The translations under genes were made by a program, and so were the position numbers. The notes beneath the pieces were generated by a model, which saw only the letters and a list, made by a program, of their open reading frames with translations, had not been told where the DNA came from and made no database searches. 64,000 bases of DNA from Myxococcales bacterium (lineage in GTDB: Bacteria > Myxococcota_A > Polyangia > Haliangiales > Haliangiaceae), in NCBI GenBank assembly GCA_016794525.1, contig JAEUJY010000126.1:1-64000 (forward strand), given 5' to 3'. Shown piece by piece: positions 19,940-28,592 of this stretch. Position 1 is the stretch's first letter; every line of letters begins with the position of its first letter.

Positions 19940-21133
19940 TCACTCGGGGCTGAGCGTGTCGACGTTGCCGACCAGCTCCGCCATGTAGCGCTTCGAGTGA
20001 CCGACCGCGCCCGTGAGCATGGTCGGCTGCTTGATGCACCAGAAGAACAGCGGGTCCGGCACCGGCGGGCTGCCGATCGGCGGCAGCAGGTCCATGCCCA
20101 CCGGCAGCGTGGTGCAGCGCGGGGTCTTCATGTCGCCGGTCATGTCGTTGTTCGAGTCGTACCAGAGCAGGGTGTGATCCCAGCAGAAGCCGAGCGTGTT
20201 CGAGAACGGCGAGAGGTTGGTGAACGGCTCGCGCGCCCAGAAGTAGCGGCACGACTCGCCGCCGACGACGGTCTCCGGGGGCGGCGCGTTGAGGTCCGCG
20301 CAGGTGTGGTTGCCCACGCCGCCCTCGTCACCGACGTTGAGGTTCTGCGACACGTCGTTGGGCTGGCACAGCGCGCCGCACTCGAAGGTGGTGGCGCCGG
20401 GGCCGGTGCGGCGCGGCGCGTGGAACGGGCGGCAGGCGTTGGCCGAGGCCGAGCCGGGGATCGGGTCGTTGTGGCCGAGGGTCGTGCCCATCATGTCCCA
20501 GACGACGGTGCGCGCGCAGACCGCGGTGGTCTCGGTGTTGCTGGTCAGCGTGTAGCAGCCCTGACCCATCGGGCACGGCTGGTTGTTGTCGTCGCGCAGC
20601 TGGGTGATCGGCTGGCAGGTCGGGTTGCACGCGCCGGCGATCGGATCCTCCATCGCGTTGGCGAACGTGTTCTGGTAGCGGGTGCAAGCCTGGCCCGCGG
20701 CGCAGGCGGCGTTGGCGCTGCCGTCGAAGCCGCAGATGTCCTGGCAGATGCCGCCGGTCGAGGGGCCGATGCAGATGCTGCCGGCGACGCAGGTGTCGTA
20801 GCCGGTGGTCTGGCCGTCGGGGCCGCGGGTGCAGGTGCCGCCGAGGGCGACCGTGCCGTCGGGCACGCAGCCCAGCGCGCCGATGACGCTCGGCGTGGTC
20901 TGGACGCGGATCCAGGTGCACTTCTCGTTGGCGGCGCAGCCCTGGCTGCCAGGAGCCGCGAGGGGGTCACAGACCAGCGACACGGGCGCGTCGGTGGTGT
21001 CGGCGGCGTCGATGGTGGTGTTGCTGCCGTCGGTCCGCGCGTCGATCGGCTGGACGACGTCGTCACCCGAGCCCCCGCCGCCACACGCGGCGAGGAACCC
21101 GGCCAGTAGTGCTCCCAAAGCTAGCTTCTTCAT
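19940..21133 (-). CDS. Cysteine-rich lipoprotein of unknown function
   Basis: 397 aa. Signal MKKLALGALLAGFLAAC with lipobox Cys at 17, a GGGGSGDD spacer and an Asp/Thr linker. The body has about 20 cysteines in short spaced groups (CDP, CAANEKCTW, CTRG, CVAGSICIG, CQDICGF, CAAGQACTRY, CNPTCQP, CPMGQGCYT). The pattern resembles small EGF/disulfide-knot modules common in myxobacterial surface lipoproteins. The C-terminal third is aromatic (CRYFWAREPF, FCWDHTLLWYD). No enzyme motif was seen. A GAGGAG ribosome site stands before ATG 21133. It is probably extracellular, stabilised by disulfides. Confidence 0.75.
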   Translation of the reverse strand: MKKLALGALLAGFLAACGGGGSGDDVVQPIDARTDGSNTTIDAADTTDAPVSLVCDPLAAPGSQGCAANEKCTWIRVQTTPSVIGALGCVPDGTVALGGTCTRGPDGQTTGYDTCVAGSICIGPSTGGICQDICGFDGSANAACAAGQACTRYQNTFANAMEDPIAGACNPTCQPITQLRDDNNQPCPMGQGCYTLTSNTETTAVCARTVVWDMMGTTLGHNDPIPGSASANACRPFHAPRRTGPGATTFECGALCQPNDVSQNLNVGDEGGVGNHTCADLNAPPPETVVGGESCRYFWAREPFTNLSPFSNTLGFCWDHTLLWYDSNNDMTGDMKTPRCTTLPVGMDLLPPIGSPPVPDPLFFWCIKQPTMLTGAVGHSKRYMAELVGNVDTLSPE

Positions 21134-21358
21134 CAGGTAGTCTCCTCTTCGGTTGGGTCCCAGCGGCCACGCTGGACAGGAATCAGCGCCGTACGTAACC
21201 GACCTTCCCCTACAGCGTCAAGGAAGAACCTTGGCGCCGACTGCCGTCCAGTATGACCGTGCGGCGGGGCGAACCATGCATGAGGTCGATCACAGTCGGG
21301 GCTAACAGCGACTGTCACCGCGCCGCGTCGCCACCGCCACCGCGGTCGTCGTCGGCGG
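21134..21358. other. Intergenic gap, no gene seen
   Basis: This 225-bp stretch separates the Cys-rich lipoprotein from the end of the next minus-strand gene. It is less GC-rich near 21190-21310 than its surroundings and should hold the promoter for the lipoprotein, but no box is clear enough to call. Confidence 0.35.
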
Positions 21359-22207
21359 CTACGGCGTCACGGTCACGCGGCCGGGCGGCAGGCTTCCGTC
21401 GTCGACCCCGCCAGAAGCCGCCCAGATCACGGCGCCGGTCGCCCCGGCCGCCAGCACGGCCGCGCCGGTGATGACGTACCAGCGGCCGTACCAGGCGCCA
21501 CCGGCGCCGACCCCGCCCGCCCCCACCGGGATCGACAGCGGCGTGTCGGGGCTGGCGATGCGGGCCAGCACCGCGCCGGCGGTGCCGCGGGCCTCGACGT
21601 AGTACTCGACCGCGTAGGCCTGGCGCGCGGCGGGCAAGGGCACCGCGGTCCGCCAGCGATCGTCGGCGGCGCTGCGGGCCGGCTGTTCGCGGTAGGCGAG
21701 CGCGCCGAGGCGGCGGTACAGCACCACCACCGCGCGGACCTCGTCGGCGCCGCGGGTCGCGCGGACGTCGAGCTCGACCTTGCCGCCGGCGGTGGCGCCG
21801 CGGGGCGCGGCGTGCTCGAGGTCGACGTCGCTGGCGGCCGCGGCCGGCACCACCTCGGCGCGGATCTTGTCGAAGAACGCGCGGATCCGCGGCGAGCCCG
21901 AGGTGTCGCGCAGCTGGAAGCCGGGATCGGCCTCGAGCAGGCGCTCGAACGCGTCCCGGGCGCCGCCGAGGTCGCCGTCGATGTAGCGCGCCAGCGCGAT
22001 CAGCTCCCAGGCGCGCACCCGCACCGCGCGGGCGGCGTTGCCGTCGCGGGTCACCGGGATCAGCACCTTCACCGCGCGGCCGTACTCCTGATCGGCGAAC
22101 AGCCGCTCGCCCTCGGCCAGCGCCTTGCGCGCCCGGGCGTCGGGGGCGTCGGCGTGGGCCGCGCCGGCGACCACCGCGACCGCGACCAGCGCGCTGGCCG
22201 CTCTCAT
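21359..22207 (-). CDS. Exported TPR-like protein with C-terminal membrane segment
   Basis: 282 aa. Sec-type signal (MRAASALVAVAVVAGAAHA, cleavage likely after residue 19). Helical TPR-like repeats cover ~25-110 (LAEGERLFADQEYGRAVKVL, then GARDAFERLLEADPGFQL), followed by a beta-rich middle domain. A hydrophobic segment (YVITGAAVLAAGATGAVIWA) near the C-terminus could span the membrane. The opening matches the many myxobacterial proteins that begin with an accumulating-TPR module and end in a membrane anchor. Its start overlaps the stop of the FG-GAP lipoprotein gene (ATGA, 22204-22207), so the two are co-translated. Role unknown. Confidence 0.7.
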   Translation of the reverse strand: MRAASALVAVAVVAGAAHADAPDARARKALAEGERLFADQEYGRAVKVLIPVTRDGNAARAVRVRAWELIALARYIDGDLGGARDAFERLLEADPGFQLRDTSGSPRIRAFFDKIRAEVVPAAAASDVDLEHAAPRGATAGGKVELDVRATRGADEVRAVVVLYRRLGALAYREQPARSAADDRWRTAVPLPAARQAYAVEYYVEARGTAGAVLARIASPDTPLSIPVGAGGVGAGGAWYGRWYVITGAAVLAAGATGAVIWAASGGVDDGSLPPGRVTVTP

Positions 22208-23523
22208 CGGTGCACCCAGGTCGCGCCGGCCGGCCCCACGACGACCCGGTCGTCGGCGCCGTCGTCGTCGAGATCGACCGCGACCACCGCGGCGGCCGCG
22301 GCCAGGTCGGCCTCGGCGGTGAACGGCGCGTCGCCGCCGCCGTGGAGCGCGACCGCCGGCGTCGCGGCCAGCACCAGGTCGGGCTGGCAGTCGCCGTCCC
22401 AGTCGCCGATCGCCAGCCCGGCCGCGGTCGGCGCCGGCTGCGGCAGGCGATCGAAGCTGCGATCCTCGAGCAGGCCGCCGCGGTTGACGAACAGCCGCGG
22501 GCCGCCGCCGGCGACCGCGATCGCGACGTCGGTGTCGAGATCGCCGTCGACGTCGCCGGCCACCACCGCGACGACGGTGCGCGCGGTGGCAGTGAACACG
22601 CCCGGCGCGCCGGTCAACGCGCCGGTGCCGCCGGGGTCACCGAGCAACGCCACCACCGGCGCGGCGGCCTGGCCGACGATCAGATCGGCGTGGCCGTCGC
22701 CGTCGAGATCGCCGGCGGCCAGCGCCGCGACCGCGGTGACCACGCCGCGGGGATCGATCGCGCCGGCGTCGGCCGCGAACCCGCCGGCGCCGTCGTTGCG
22801 CCACAGCGTCACCGCCGCGCCGGCGCCGGTGATCAGGTCGAGGTCGGCGTCGCCGTCGACGTCGGCGGCCGCCAGCGCCACCGCGGCGGTCGCGACGACC
22901 GGGCCGGCGACGAAGCCGCGCCGCTGCCGCCACCACACCTCGACCTGGCCGCCGCGGGCGACCGCCAGATCGTCGTCGCAGTCACCGTCGAGGTCGGCGG
23001 CGACCAGCGCGTCCCCGCCGCCGCCGGGCAGCGCCTCGGCGGTGAGCGCCCCGCCCTGCGCGTCGACGATCGCGCCGGCGCCGGCGTCGATCGCGACCAC
23101 CACCGCGCCGCCGGCGCCCTGCGACGCGACCGCGCGCCCGGCCGGGGCCGCGATCGGCGGCGCGCTGGTGATCGCGCCGCCGCGGGCCTGCGGGCAGCGA
23201 TCGATCCGCACCACCGCGTCGCCGCCGAAGTCGAGGCCGGCGCTGCCGCGCGCGACCACCACGCCGGCGCGGTAGCCGGTGGCCCACACGCTGGCGGCGT
23301 CGGCGCCGCCCGGCTCGACCGCCAGCGTCTGGGGCAACGTCGCCAGGCGATCGATCAGCTGGTACGTGCGGCCGAAGCTGCCGCCGGCGACGTCGCGATC
23401 GGCGATGCCCAGGCACATCGCGTCGAGCTCGGTCGGCACCGCGCGATCGCTGTCGATCGTGAGCGTGACGCCGCCCTGGCACGCGGCCAGGCTAGCGAGC
23501 GCGGCGACGACGGAACAGCGCAC
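22204..23523 (-). CDS. Lipoprotein with FG-GAP/VCBS repeats
   Basis: 439 aa from GTG 23523, chosen because it gives a lipoprotein signal (VRCSVVAALASLAAC, Cys at 15) inside a longer open frame; it overlaps the end of the upstream gene by 32 bases. The body is a beta-propeller-like array with calcium-binding DxDxDxxxD loops: ADLDGDCDDDLAV, ADVDGDADLDLIT, GDLDGDGHADLIV, GDVDGDLDTDVAI, GDWDGDCQPDLVL and VDLDDDGADDRVV. Six to seven blades would close a propeller. Such proteins are extracellular and often bind partners or polysaccharide. Coupled to the TPR-like gene downstream. GTG start is the weakest part of this call. Confidence 0.75.
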   Translation of the reverse strand: MRCSVVAALASLAACQGGVTLTIDSDRAVPTELDAMCLGIADRDVAGGSFGRTYQLIDRLATLPQTLAVEPGGADAASVWATGYRAGVVVARGSAGLDFGGDAVVRIDRCPQARGGAITSAPPIAAPAGRAVASQGAGGAVVVAIDAGAGAIVDAQGGALTAEALPGGGGDALVAADLDGDCDDDLAVARGGQVEVWWRQRRGFVAGPVVATAAVALAAADVDGDADLDLITGAGAAVTLWRNDGAGGFAADAGAIDPRGVVTAVAALAAGDLDGDGHADLIVGQAAAPVVALLGDPGGTGALTGAPGVFTATARTVVAVVAGDVDGDLDTDVAIAVAGGGPRLFVNRGGLLEDRSFDRLPQPAPTAAGLAIGDWDGDCQPDLVLAATPAVALHGGGDAPFTAEADLAAAAAVVAVDLDDDGADDRVVVGPAGATWVHR

Positions 23524-26338
23524 CGACGGCGAGGATGACACAGAGGGTCGACGAGCCGCCACCGCCGGCGGCACAGCCGCCCGAGGCGTCGCCGCCGGGA
23601 TCCGTGCCGGTGCCGCCGTCGGGGCCACCGGCGCCGTCGCGCGGCATGACCATGATGTCCATCGCGACCACGGGGCCGAACCAGCCGACGCCCTCCTGCA
23701 CCAGCTGGAACGCCTCGTGGTACGGCGTCGGCGTGGTCACCTCGGGCGCCTTGATCGCGAACGTGAAGCGGCCGGTCGCGCCCGGCGCGTAGTCGGAGTG
23801 ATCGGCGCCGGTGGCGCGGTTGGGCGCCAGCCAGTTGCCGTCGACGAAGAACGCCGACGCGCGATCCATCGGCTCGGCGGTGCCCAGCCGGGTGGCGTCG
23901 AGGCCCCAGGTGATCGTCGAGCCGTTGACGAACTCGAAGTACGCGACCGCCTCCTCGCCGGAGATCATCGTCGTCGGGTACTCGGCGCTGGCCGCGGTGG
24001 CGGCCAGGGTCGGCGTGCCGTTGCCGCCGACCAGCGCGAGGTAGTGGGCCCAGTCCCAGCCAGGGCCAGGGTCGGTGTGATCGGAGCAGTCGGGGGCGTC
24101 GCCGTGCCCGTAGATGTGCATCCGATCCTTGGGGATGCCGTACTGATCGCACACCCACGCGGTCAGCGCCGCCGACCGCATGTACATCGCCTCGGTGTAC
24201 CAGCGGCCGGGATCGTCGACGAAGCCCTCGTGCTCGATGCCGATCGACTCGGTGTTGAAGCACGCGTCGTGGTAGGCGACGTCCTTGTCGTCGACCATCT
24301 GGGTGAGGTCGCCGTCCGAGCTGCGCACGACGTAGTGCGAGCTGACGCCGGCCGCGGTGTTCTGGAACCAGCTGATCGTGCCGGCGTAGCTGCCCTGCGT
24401 GGTGTGGACGACGACGTAGTTGATGTCGGCGGCGCCGCGGCTGGCGACGCGGTAGTTGCCGGCCACCGCGGGCACCCAGCGGGCGCCGGGGAAGCCGAGC
24501 TCGGTGGGCTCGGTGACGATCGTGTCGCCGCCCGGCACGTAGGCGTCGGGGCGCCCCGTGATCGTCACCGCGCGGCCGAGATCGTCCTGGCCGCGCGCGC
24601 CGCGGGCGAGCGTCGCGAGCACGCCGTCGGCCAGCCCGGCGCCGGCCGCGCCGCCGCCGCCGAACGCGACCAGCGCGGGCCGCCAGCCGGCCAGCGTCGC
24701 CGGCGCGGGGCCGGCCAGATCGGCGAGCAGCGCCGCCGCGGCGCGGGTGGTCGCCAGCGGATCGGTGCGCACCGCGGCGGGATCGAGGCCGGCCAGCGCG
24801 GCGCCGCGGACCAGGCCGCGGGGGCCGTCACCGTCGACCAGCGCGAACAGGCCCCAGGCCGGCGGGCCGTGGGCGCCGTCGTCGGGGGCGATCATCGCCA
24901 GCCGGGTCTCGTGGTAGGCGAGCGCGGCGAGCAGCGACGCCGGGACGCCGGTCTCGCCGGCGACCTGCGCGAACACGTCGACCAGCGGCGACGGGCCGCC
25001 GAGCCCGCGGCCGTGGGTCGCCGGCGGCGGCGCCGACGCGGGATCGCCGCCGCAGCCGAGCGCGATCACCGCCACGAGCGCGAGCGCGCGGCGCCGCCAC
25101 GCGACCAGCGCCAGCACCACCAGCGCGGTCAGGAGCCCGGCCCCGCCGCCGGTCGAGCAGCCACCGTCGGCCGCGCCGGCATCGCCGTCGGCGCGCGGGT
25201 TGACGGTGATCGTCCACGCCACCGCGAGATCGTCGGGGCCGAACCACGCGCCGTCGGCGGTCACCAGCGCGAAGTGCTCGACGAACGTCGTCGGCGCGTC
25301 GACCTCGGGCGCGACCATCGCGAACGTGAAGCGGCCGGTCGCGCCCGGCGCGACCGACGCCTGATCGAGCGCGGTCGGACGGCTGGCGCTGAGCCAGTTG
25401 CCGTCCTTCCAGAACGGGCTGGTCCGATCGCGGGGCCCGGTGGTGCCGAGCTGCACGTCGGCCGGGGTCCAGGTGCGGCTGCCGGCGTTGACGTACTCGA
25501 CGTACACCACCATCTCGTCGCCGCTGGTCAGCGTCGCGGCGTGCTCCTCGGCGGCGAGCGTCGCCGCCAGCGCCGGCGCCGGCGTGGTCAGCGTCGCGCC
25601 CGGGTAGTAGTGGGTGACGATCCAGTCCCAGGTCTTGCCGTCCTGGGCCCAGCGCTGGGTGCCCCACTGGCAGGTGCCGCGGCCGTGGCCGTTGACCGCG
25701 CGGCCGGTGCACAGCGGCTCGCTCACGCCGGTCGCGGTGGGATCACCGTTCTCGGCGCTGTACTCGGCGAACACCAGCGCGTCGTTCTTGATCACGTAGA
25801 CGCCGGCGGTGGCCGCGACCGCGGCGTCGCTGTCGGCGAAGAACTCGTCCTTGTAGACCTGCGACGCGGTGGTGTCGTCGAGGTCGGCGCAGTCGTACTT
25901 GCCGCCGGCGGCGACCCAGTACGCGGCGTAGGTGCGGATCGCCACCGCGCCGGCCTTGAGCGACTCGGGGTTCCACGAGCGGATCCACTCGTGCGGCAAG
26001 ACGCCGCGCACGTACTGCTCGAACGGGATGACGTCGACCCGGCCGCTGCACGACGCGGTCGATCCATCGAGCGCGCGGCGCCACACCCGGATCGTCGCCG
26101 GCGGCTCGAGCGCCGGCGCGACCGGCGCGCCGAGGTCGCCGAGGTCGGCGGTGGTCAGCACGCGATCGGGCGCGGCGTCGGCGGCGTCGAGGATCGCGTG
26201 GGCGACCGGGCGCAGGTCGCCGCTGCGGTCGGCGCCGAGCGGGACGTCGCGCTGCCAGCGCTCGGGCACCGCCGCGTCGGGTGCGGCGGCCGCGGTCGAG
26301 GCCGCGGCCAGTACGAAGATCCCCCAGAGCAGGCGCAT
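23492..26338 (-). CDS. SpoIID-domain and amidase chimera with internal MYXO-CTERM and lipobox
   Basis: 948 aa that read as two exported cell-wall proteins joined in frame. Part 1: signal peptide, a SpoIID/LytB domain (~85-250; PFEQYVRGVLPHEW, KAGAVAIRTYA), an NBR1-like Ig domain (~265-375), then a MYXO-CTERM-like end (Cys394-STGGG, hydrophobic span, Arg415-417). Part 2 begins at once with a lipoprotein-type signal (ALALVAVIALGC, Cys429), a lytic-transglycosylase-like helical region (~445-590; LLAALAYHETRL), an Amidase_2 domain (~635-775; VVHTTQGS, IGIEHEG, DHTDPGPGWDW), a second NBR1-like domain and a second MYXO-CTERM (GGCAAGGGGSS, RRRRAR). The same three arginines end the first anchor and start the second signal. 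No stop or ATG lies at the join. It may be a true fusion, an internally started second protein, or a sequence error. Confidence 0.8.
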   Translation of the reverse strand: MRLLWGIFVLAAASTAAAAPDAAVPERWQRDVPLGADRSGDLRPVAHAILDAADAAPDRVLTTADLGDLGAPVAPALEPPATIRVWRRALDGSTASCSGRVDVIPFEQYVRGVLPHEWIRSWNPESLKAGAVAIRTYAAYWVAAGGKYDCADLDDTTASQVYKDEFFADSDAAVAATAGVYVIKNDALVFAEYSAENGDPTATGVSEPLCTGRAVNGHGRGTCQWGTQRWAQDGKTWDWIVTHYYPGATLTTPAPALAATLAAEEHAATLTSGDEMVVYVEYVNAGSRTWTPADVQLGTTGPRDRTSPFWKDGNWLSASRPTALDQASVAPGATGRFTFAMVAPEVDAPTTFVEHFALVTADGAWFGPDDLAVAWTITVNPRADGDAGAADGGCSTGGGAGLLTALVVLALVAWRRRALALVAVIALGCGGDPASAPPPATHGRGLGGPSPLVDVFAQVAGETGVPASLLAALAYHETRLAMIAPDDGAHGPPAWGLFALVDGDGPRGLVRGAALAGLDPAAVRTDPLATTRAAAALLADLAGPAPATLAGWRPALVAFGGGGAAGAGLADGVLATLARGARGQDDLGRAVTITGRPDAYVPGGDTIVTEPTELGFPGARWVPAVAGNYRVASRGAADINYVVVHTTQGSYAGTISWFQNTAAGVSSHYVVRSSDGDLTQMVDDKDVAYHDACFNTESIGIEHEGFVDDPGRWYTEAMYMRSAALTAWVCDQYGIPKDRMHIYGHGDAPDCSDHTDPGPGWDWAHYLALVGGNGTPTLAATAASAEYPTTMISGEEAVAYFEFVNGSTITWGLDATRLGTAEPMDRASAFFVDGNWLAPNRATGADHSDYAPGATGRFTFAIKAPEVTTPTPYHEAFQLVQEGVGWFGPVVAMDIMVMPRDGAGGPDGGTGTDPGGDASGGCAAGGGGSSTLCVILAVGALFRRRRAR

Positions 26339-26439
26339 GGCCCACCATTATTGCACTGCTGGTGCCAGAACCGAACCGTGGTGCGCACGGTGTAACCGCG
26401 CCCACGCGCTGTCGACCGCGGTCGGCGGCGTCACCCCCA

Positions 26440-26502
26440 GTGCAACCGGTCGTGGGCATCTGCACACGCCGAGGCGATCGGCTTGCACATCGAAGGTTGC
26501 AC
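26440..26502. promoter_or_regulatory. Inverted GTGCAACC sites in a divergent promoter region
   Basis: GTGCAACC (26440-26447) and its exact inverse GGTTGCAC (26495-26502) lie 55 bp apart between the divergent chimera gene and the kinase gene, ending 21 bases before the kinase start. The placement suits a shared regulator. Confidence 0.35.
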
Positions 26503-26523
26503 CCGGCATGGTTGGTCGAGCGC

Positions 26524-28539
26524 GTGTCCGAGCCCGCCGGCATCAAGTTCGGTCACTTCACGCTGGGCAAGCGCCTGGCGCGCGGCGGCATGGCCGAGGT
26601 GTTCCTCGCGCGGCAGCGCGGCCCCGAGGGCTTCGATCGCAAGGTCGCGGTCAAGCGCATCCTGCCCCACCTCGCCGAGACCGCCGACTTCGTCCGCATG
26701 TTCCTGTCCGAGGCGCGGCTCGCCGCGCGGCTGTCGCATCCGAACATCGTCCACATCTACGAGCTCGGCCAGGTCGCCGGCGACTACTTCATCGCGATGG
26801 AGTACGTCGACGGCATCCACGCCGGCCAGCTGATCAGCCACGCCGAGCGCGAGCGCCTGCCGCCCGAGCTGGTGGCGCGGATCGGCGCCGACGCCGCCGC
26901 CGCGCTCGCCTACGCCCACCGCCTCGAGGACGCCGACGGCACGCCGCTCGCGCTGGTCCACCGCGACGTCTCGCCGCACAACCTGATGGTGTCGTTCGAC
27001 GGCGTCACCAAGCTGGTGGACTTCGGCATCGCCAAGGCGGCGATCAAGGCCGACGAGACCCGGCCCGGCGTGGTCAAGGGCAAGTACGCGTACATGTCCC
27101 CCGAGCAGACCGTCGGCCGCCCGCTCGATGGCCGCTCCGACGTGTTCTCGCTCGGCGTCGTGCTGTGGGAGCTGCTGGCCGGCAAGACCATCGTCGACCG
27201 CGGCGACGTCGTCGAGGCGATGAAGGTGATCCGCGATGGCCGGTGGACGCCGATCGAGGTCGCCGCGCCGCGGACGCCGCCCGCGCTGGCCAAGGCGATC
27301 GGCTGGGCGCTGGCCCACAAGCGCGACGCGCGCGCCACCGCGGCGCAGCTGCAGGTCGCGCTCGAGGAGTTCCTCAAGACCTGGCCGCAGCTGGCGACCG
27401 CCGCGCAGCTCGCCGACTGGATCCGGCCGCGGTTCCCGCGCCAGACCGGCGCCCTGCCGGCGCTGGGCGACGGCCGCGGCGCGCGCCGCACCGAGCCGCC
27501 GCCGACGACGATGCCGGCCGGCACCGCGATGTCGGCCGTGCTGCCGGCGCGCCCCGGCACCGAGCCGGCGGCGGTGACCGACGGCGCGCCGCCGGCGCTC
27601 GGGACCGCGGTGGTGGCGATCACGATGTCGGCGGCGGAGCTCGAGGCGGCGACGCCGCAGCCGCCGCCGCGCCCGGCGTCGCGTCCGACGTCACGCCCGC
27701 CATCGCGCCGCACCGCGCCGCCGCCGCTGCCGCGCTCGGTGCGCGCGCCGACCCACCTCGACGAGGCCGGCGACGTCGACGACAGCCCCGACGCGCCGAC
27801 CCGCGAGCACCAGGCCTCGGCGATGATGCGCCGGCTGCCGCCGGCCCCCCGCGCGCGGTGGTGGATCCCGGCGGCGGTGATCGCGGCGCTGGCGGTGGCG
27901 ATCGCGCTGGCGATCGTGATCGGCCGCAAGGGCGGCGCGCCGACGGCGCCGATCGACGCCGCCGCGGCCACCGCCGCCGACGCGGCGCTCGACGTGGTGG
28001 CCCGGCCGATGCCGATCGACGCCGGGCCACCGCGGCCCGACGCCGCCGCCGCGGCCGACGCCGACGCCGCCGCGACCGCCGCCGCCGCGACCGCGACGCT
28101 CGACGTGATCACCCGGCCGGCCGGGGCCAAGGTCCGCGTCGCCGGCGGCGCGTCGGTGACCACGCCGGCGACGCTGGCGCTGCCGCCCGGCGCCGTCACG
28201 CTCGGCATCAGCCGCGACGGCTACGCGTCGATCGAGCGGACGCTCGAGCTGGCGCCCGGCGAGCACCGCAGCCTCGAGCTCGTGCTCGACAAGAAGAGCG
28301 GCGGCGGTGGCGGTGGCGCCGCGCGCCCGGTCGACGTCGGCTACCTGACCGTCCGCACCAACCCGTACTCGATCGTGACGCTCGGCAAGAAGAAGCTCGG
28401 CGAGACGCCGTTCGCCGGCGTCGAGGTGCCGGCCGGCACCCACGTCCTCACCTTCACCAACCCCGACCGCGGCACGGTCAAGCGCACCGTGCTGGTGCGC
28501 CCGGGCCAGACCGTCAAGCTCAGCTTCCAGCTGCCGTGA
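26524..28539 (+). CDS. Transmembrane Ser/Thr protein kinase with two PEGA domains
   Basis: 671 aa from GTG 26524, the closest start before the kinase fold (an in-frame TTG at 26512 is possible). Kinase domain ~8-285: glycine loop LARGGMAEVFLA, K44 (VAVK), catalytic H146-RD-VSPHN, D167FG, activation segment ending MSPEQ. A Pro/Ala-rich linker (~290-440) leads to one membrane span (~446-470, IPAAVIAALAVAIALAIVIG). Two PEGA-type beta domains follow outside (~524-590 and ~605-671; LDVITRPAGAKVRVAG and LTVRTNPYSIVTLG). HRDVSPHN is the usual myxobacterial form. The extracytoplasmic PEGA repeats probably sense envelope state. Targets unknown; FHA proteins such as the activator at 11.5 kb are natural candidates. 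Confidence 0.95.
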   Translation: MSEPAGIKFGHFTLGKRLARGGMAEVFLARQRGPEGFDRKVAVKRILPHLAETADFVRMFLSEARLAARLSHPNIVHIYELGQVAGDYFIAMEYVDGIHAGQLISHAERERLPPELVARIGADAAAALAYAHRLEDADGTPLALVHRDVSPHNLMVSFDGVTKLVDFGIAKAAIKADETRPGVVKGKYAYMSPEQTVGRPLDGRSDVFSLGVVLWELLAGKTIVDRGDVVEAMKVIRDGRWTPIEVAAPRTPPALAKAIGWALAHKRDARATAAQLQVALEEFLKTWPQLATAAQLADWIRPRFPRQTGALPALGDGRGARRTEPPPTTMPAGTAMSAVLPARPGTEPAAVTDGAPPALGTAVVAITMSAAELEAATPQPPPRPASRPTSRPPSRRTAPPPLPRSVRAPTHLDEAGDVDDSPDAPTREHQASAMMRRLPPAPRARWWIPAAVIAALAVAIALAIVIGRKGGAPTAPIDAAAATAADAALDVVARPMPIDAGPPRPDAAAAADADAAATAAAATATLDVITRPAGAKVRVAGGASVTTPATLALPPGAVTLGISRDGYASIERTLELAPGEHRSLELVLDKKSGGGGGGAARPVDVGYLTVRTNPYSIVTLGKKKLGETPFAGVEVPAGTHVLTFTNPDRGTVKRTVLVRPGQTVKLSFQLP

Positions 28540-28592
28540 CCCCGGCGGCCCACGCCGCCTAACCTCGCCGCCCCGCCGCGGGTCGATCCCGC

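Noticed and set aside
26281-26523. Longer N-terminus for the PEGA kinase
   Set aside because: The extra codons overlap the divergent promoter region and the start of the opposite gene, and the kinase fold begins right after GTG 26524.
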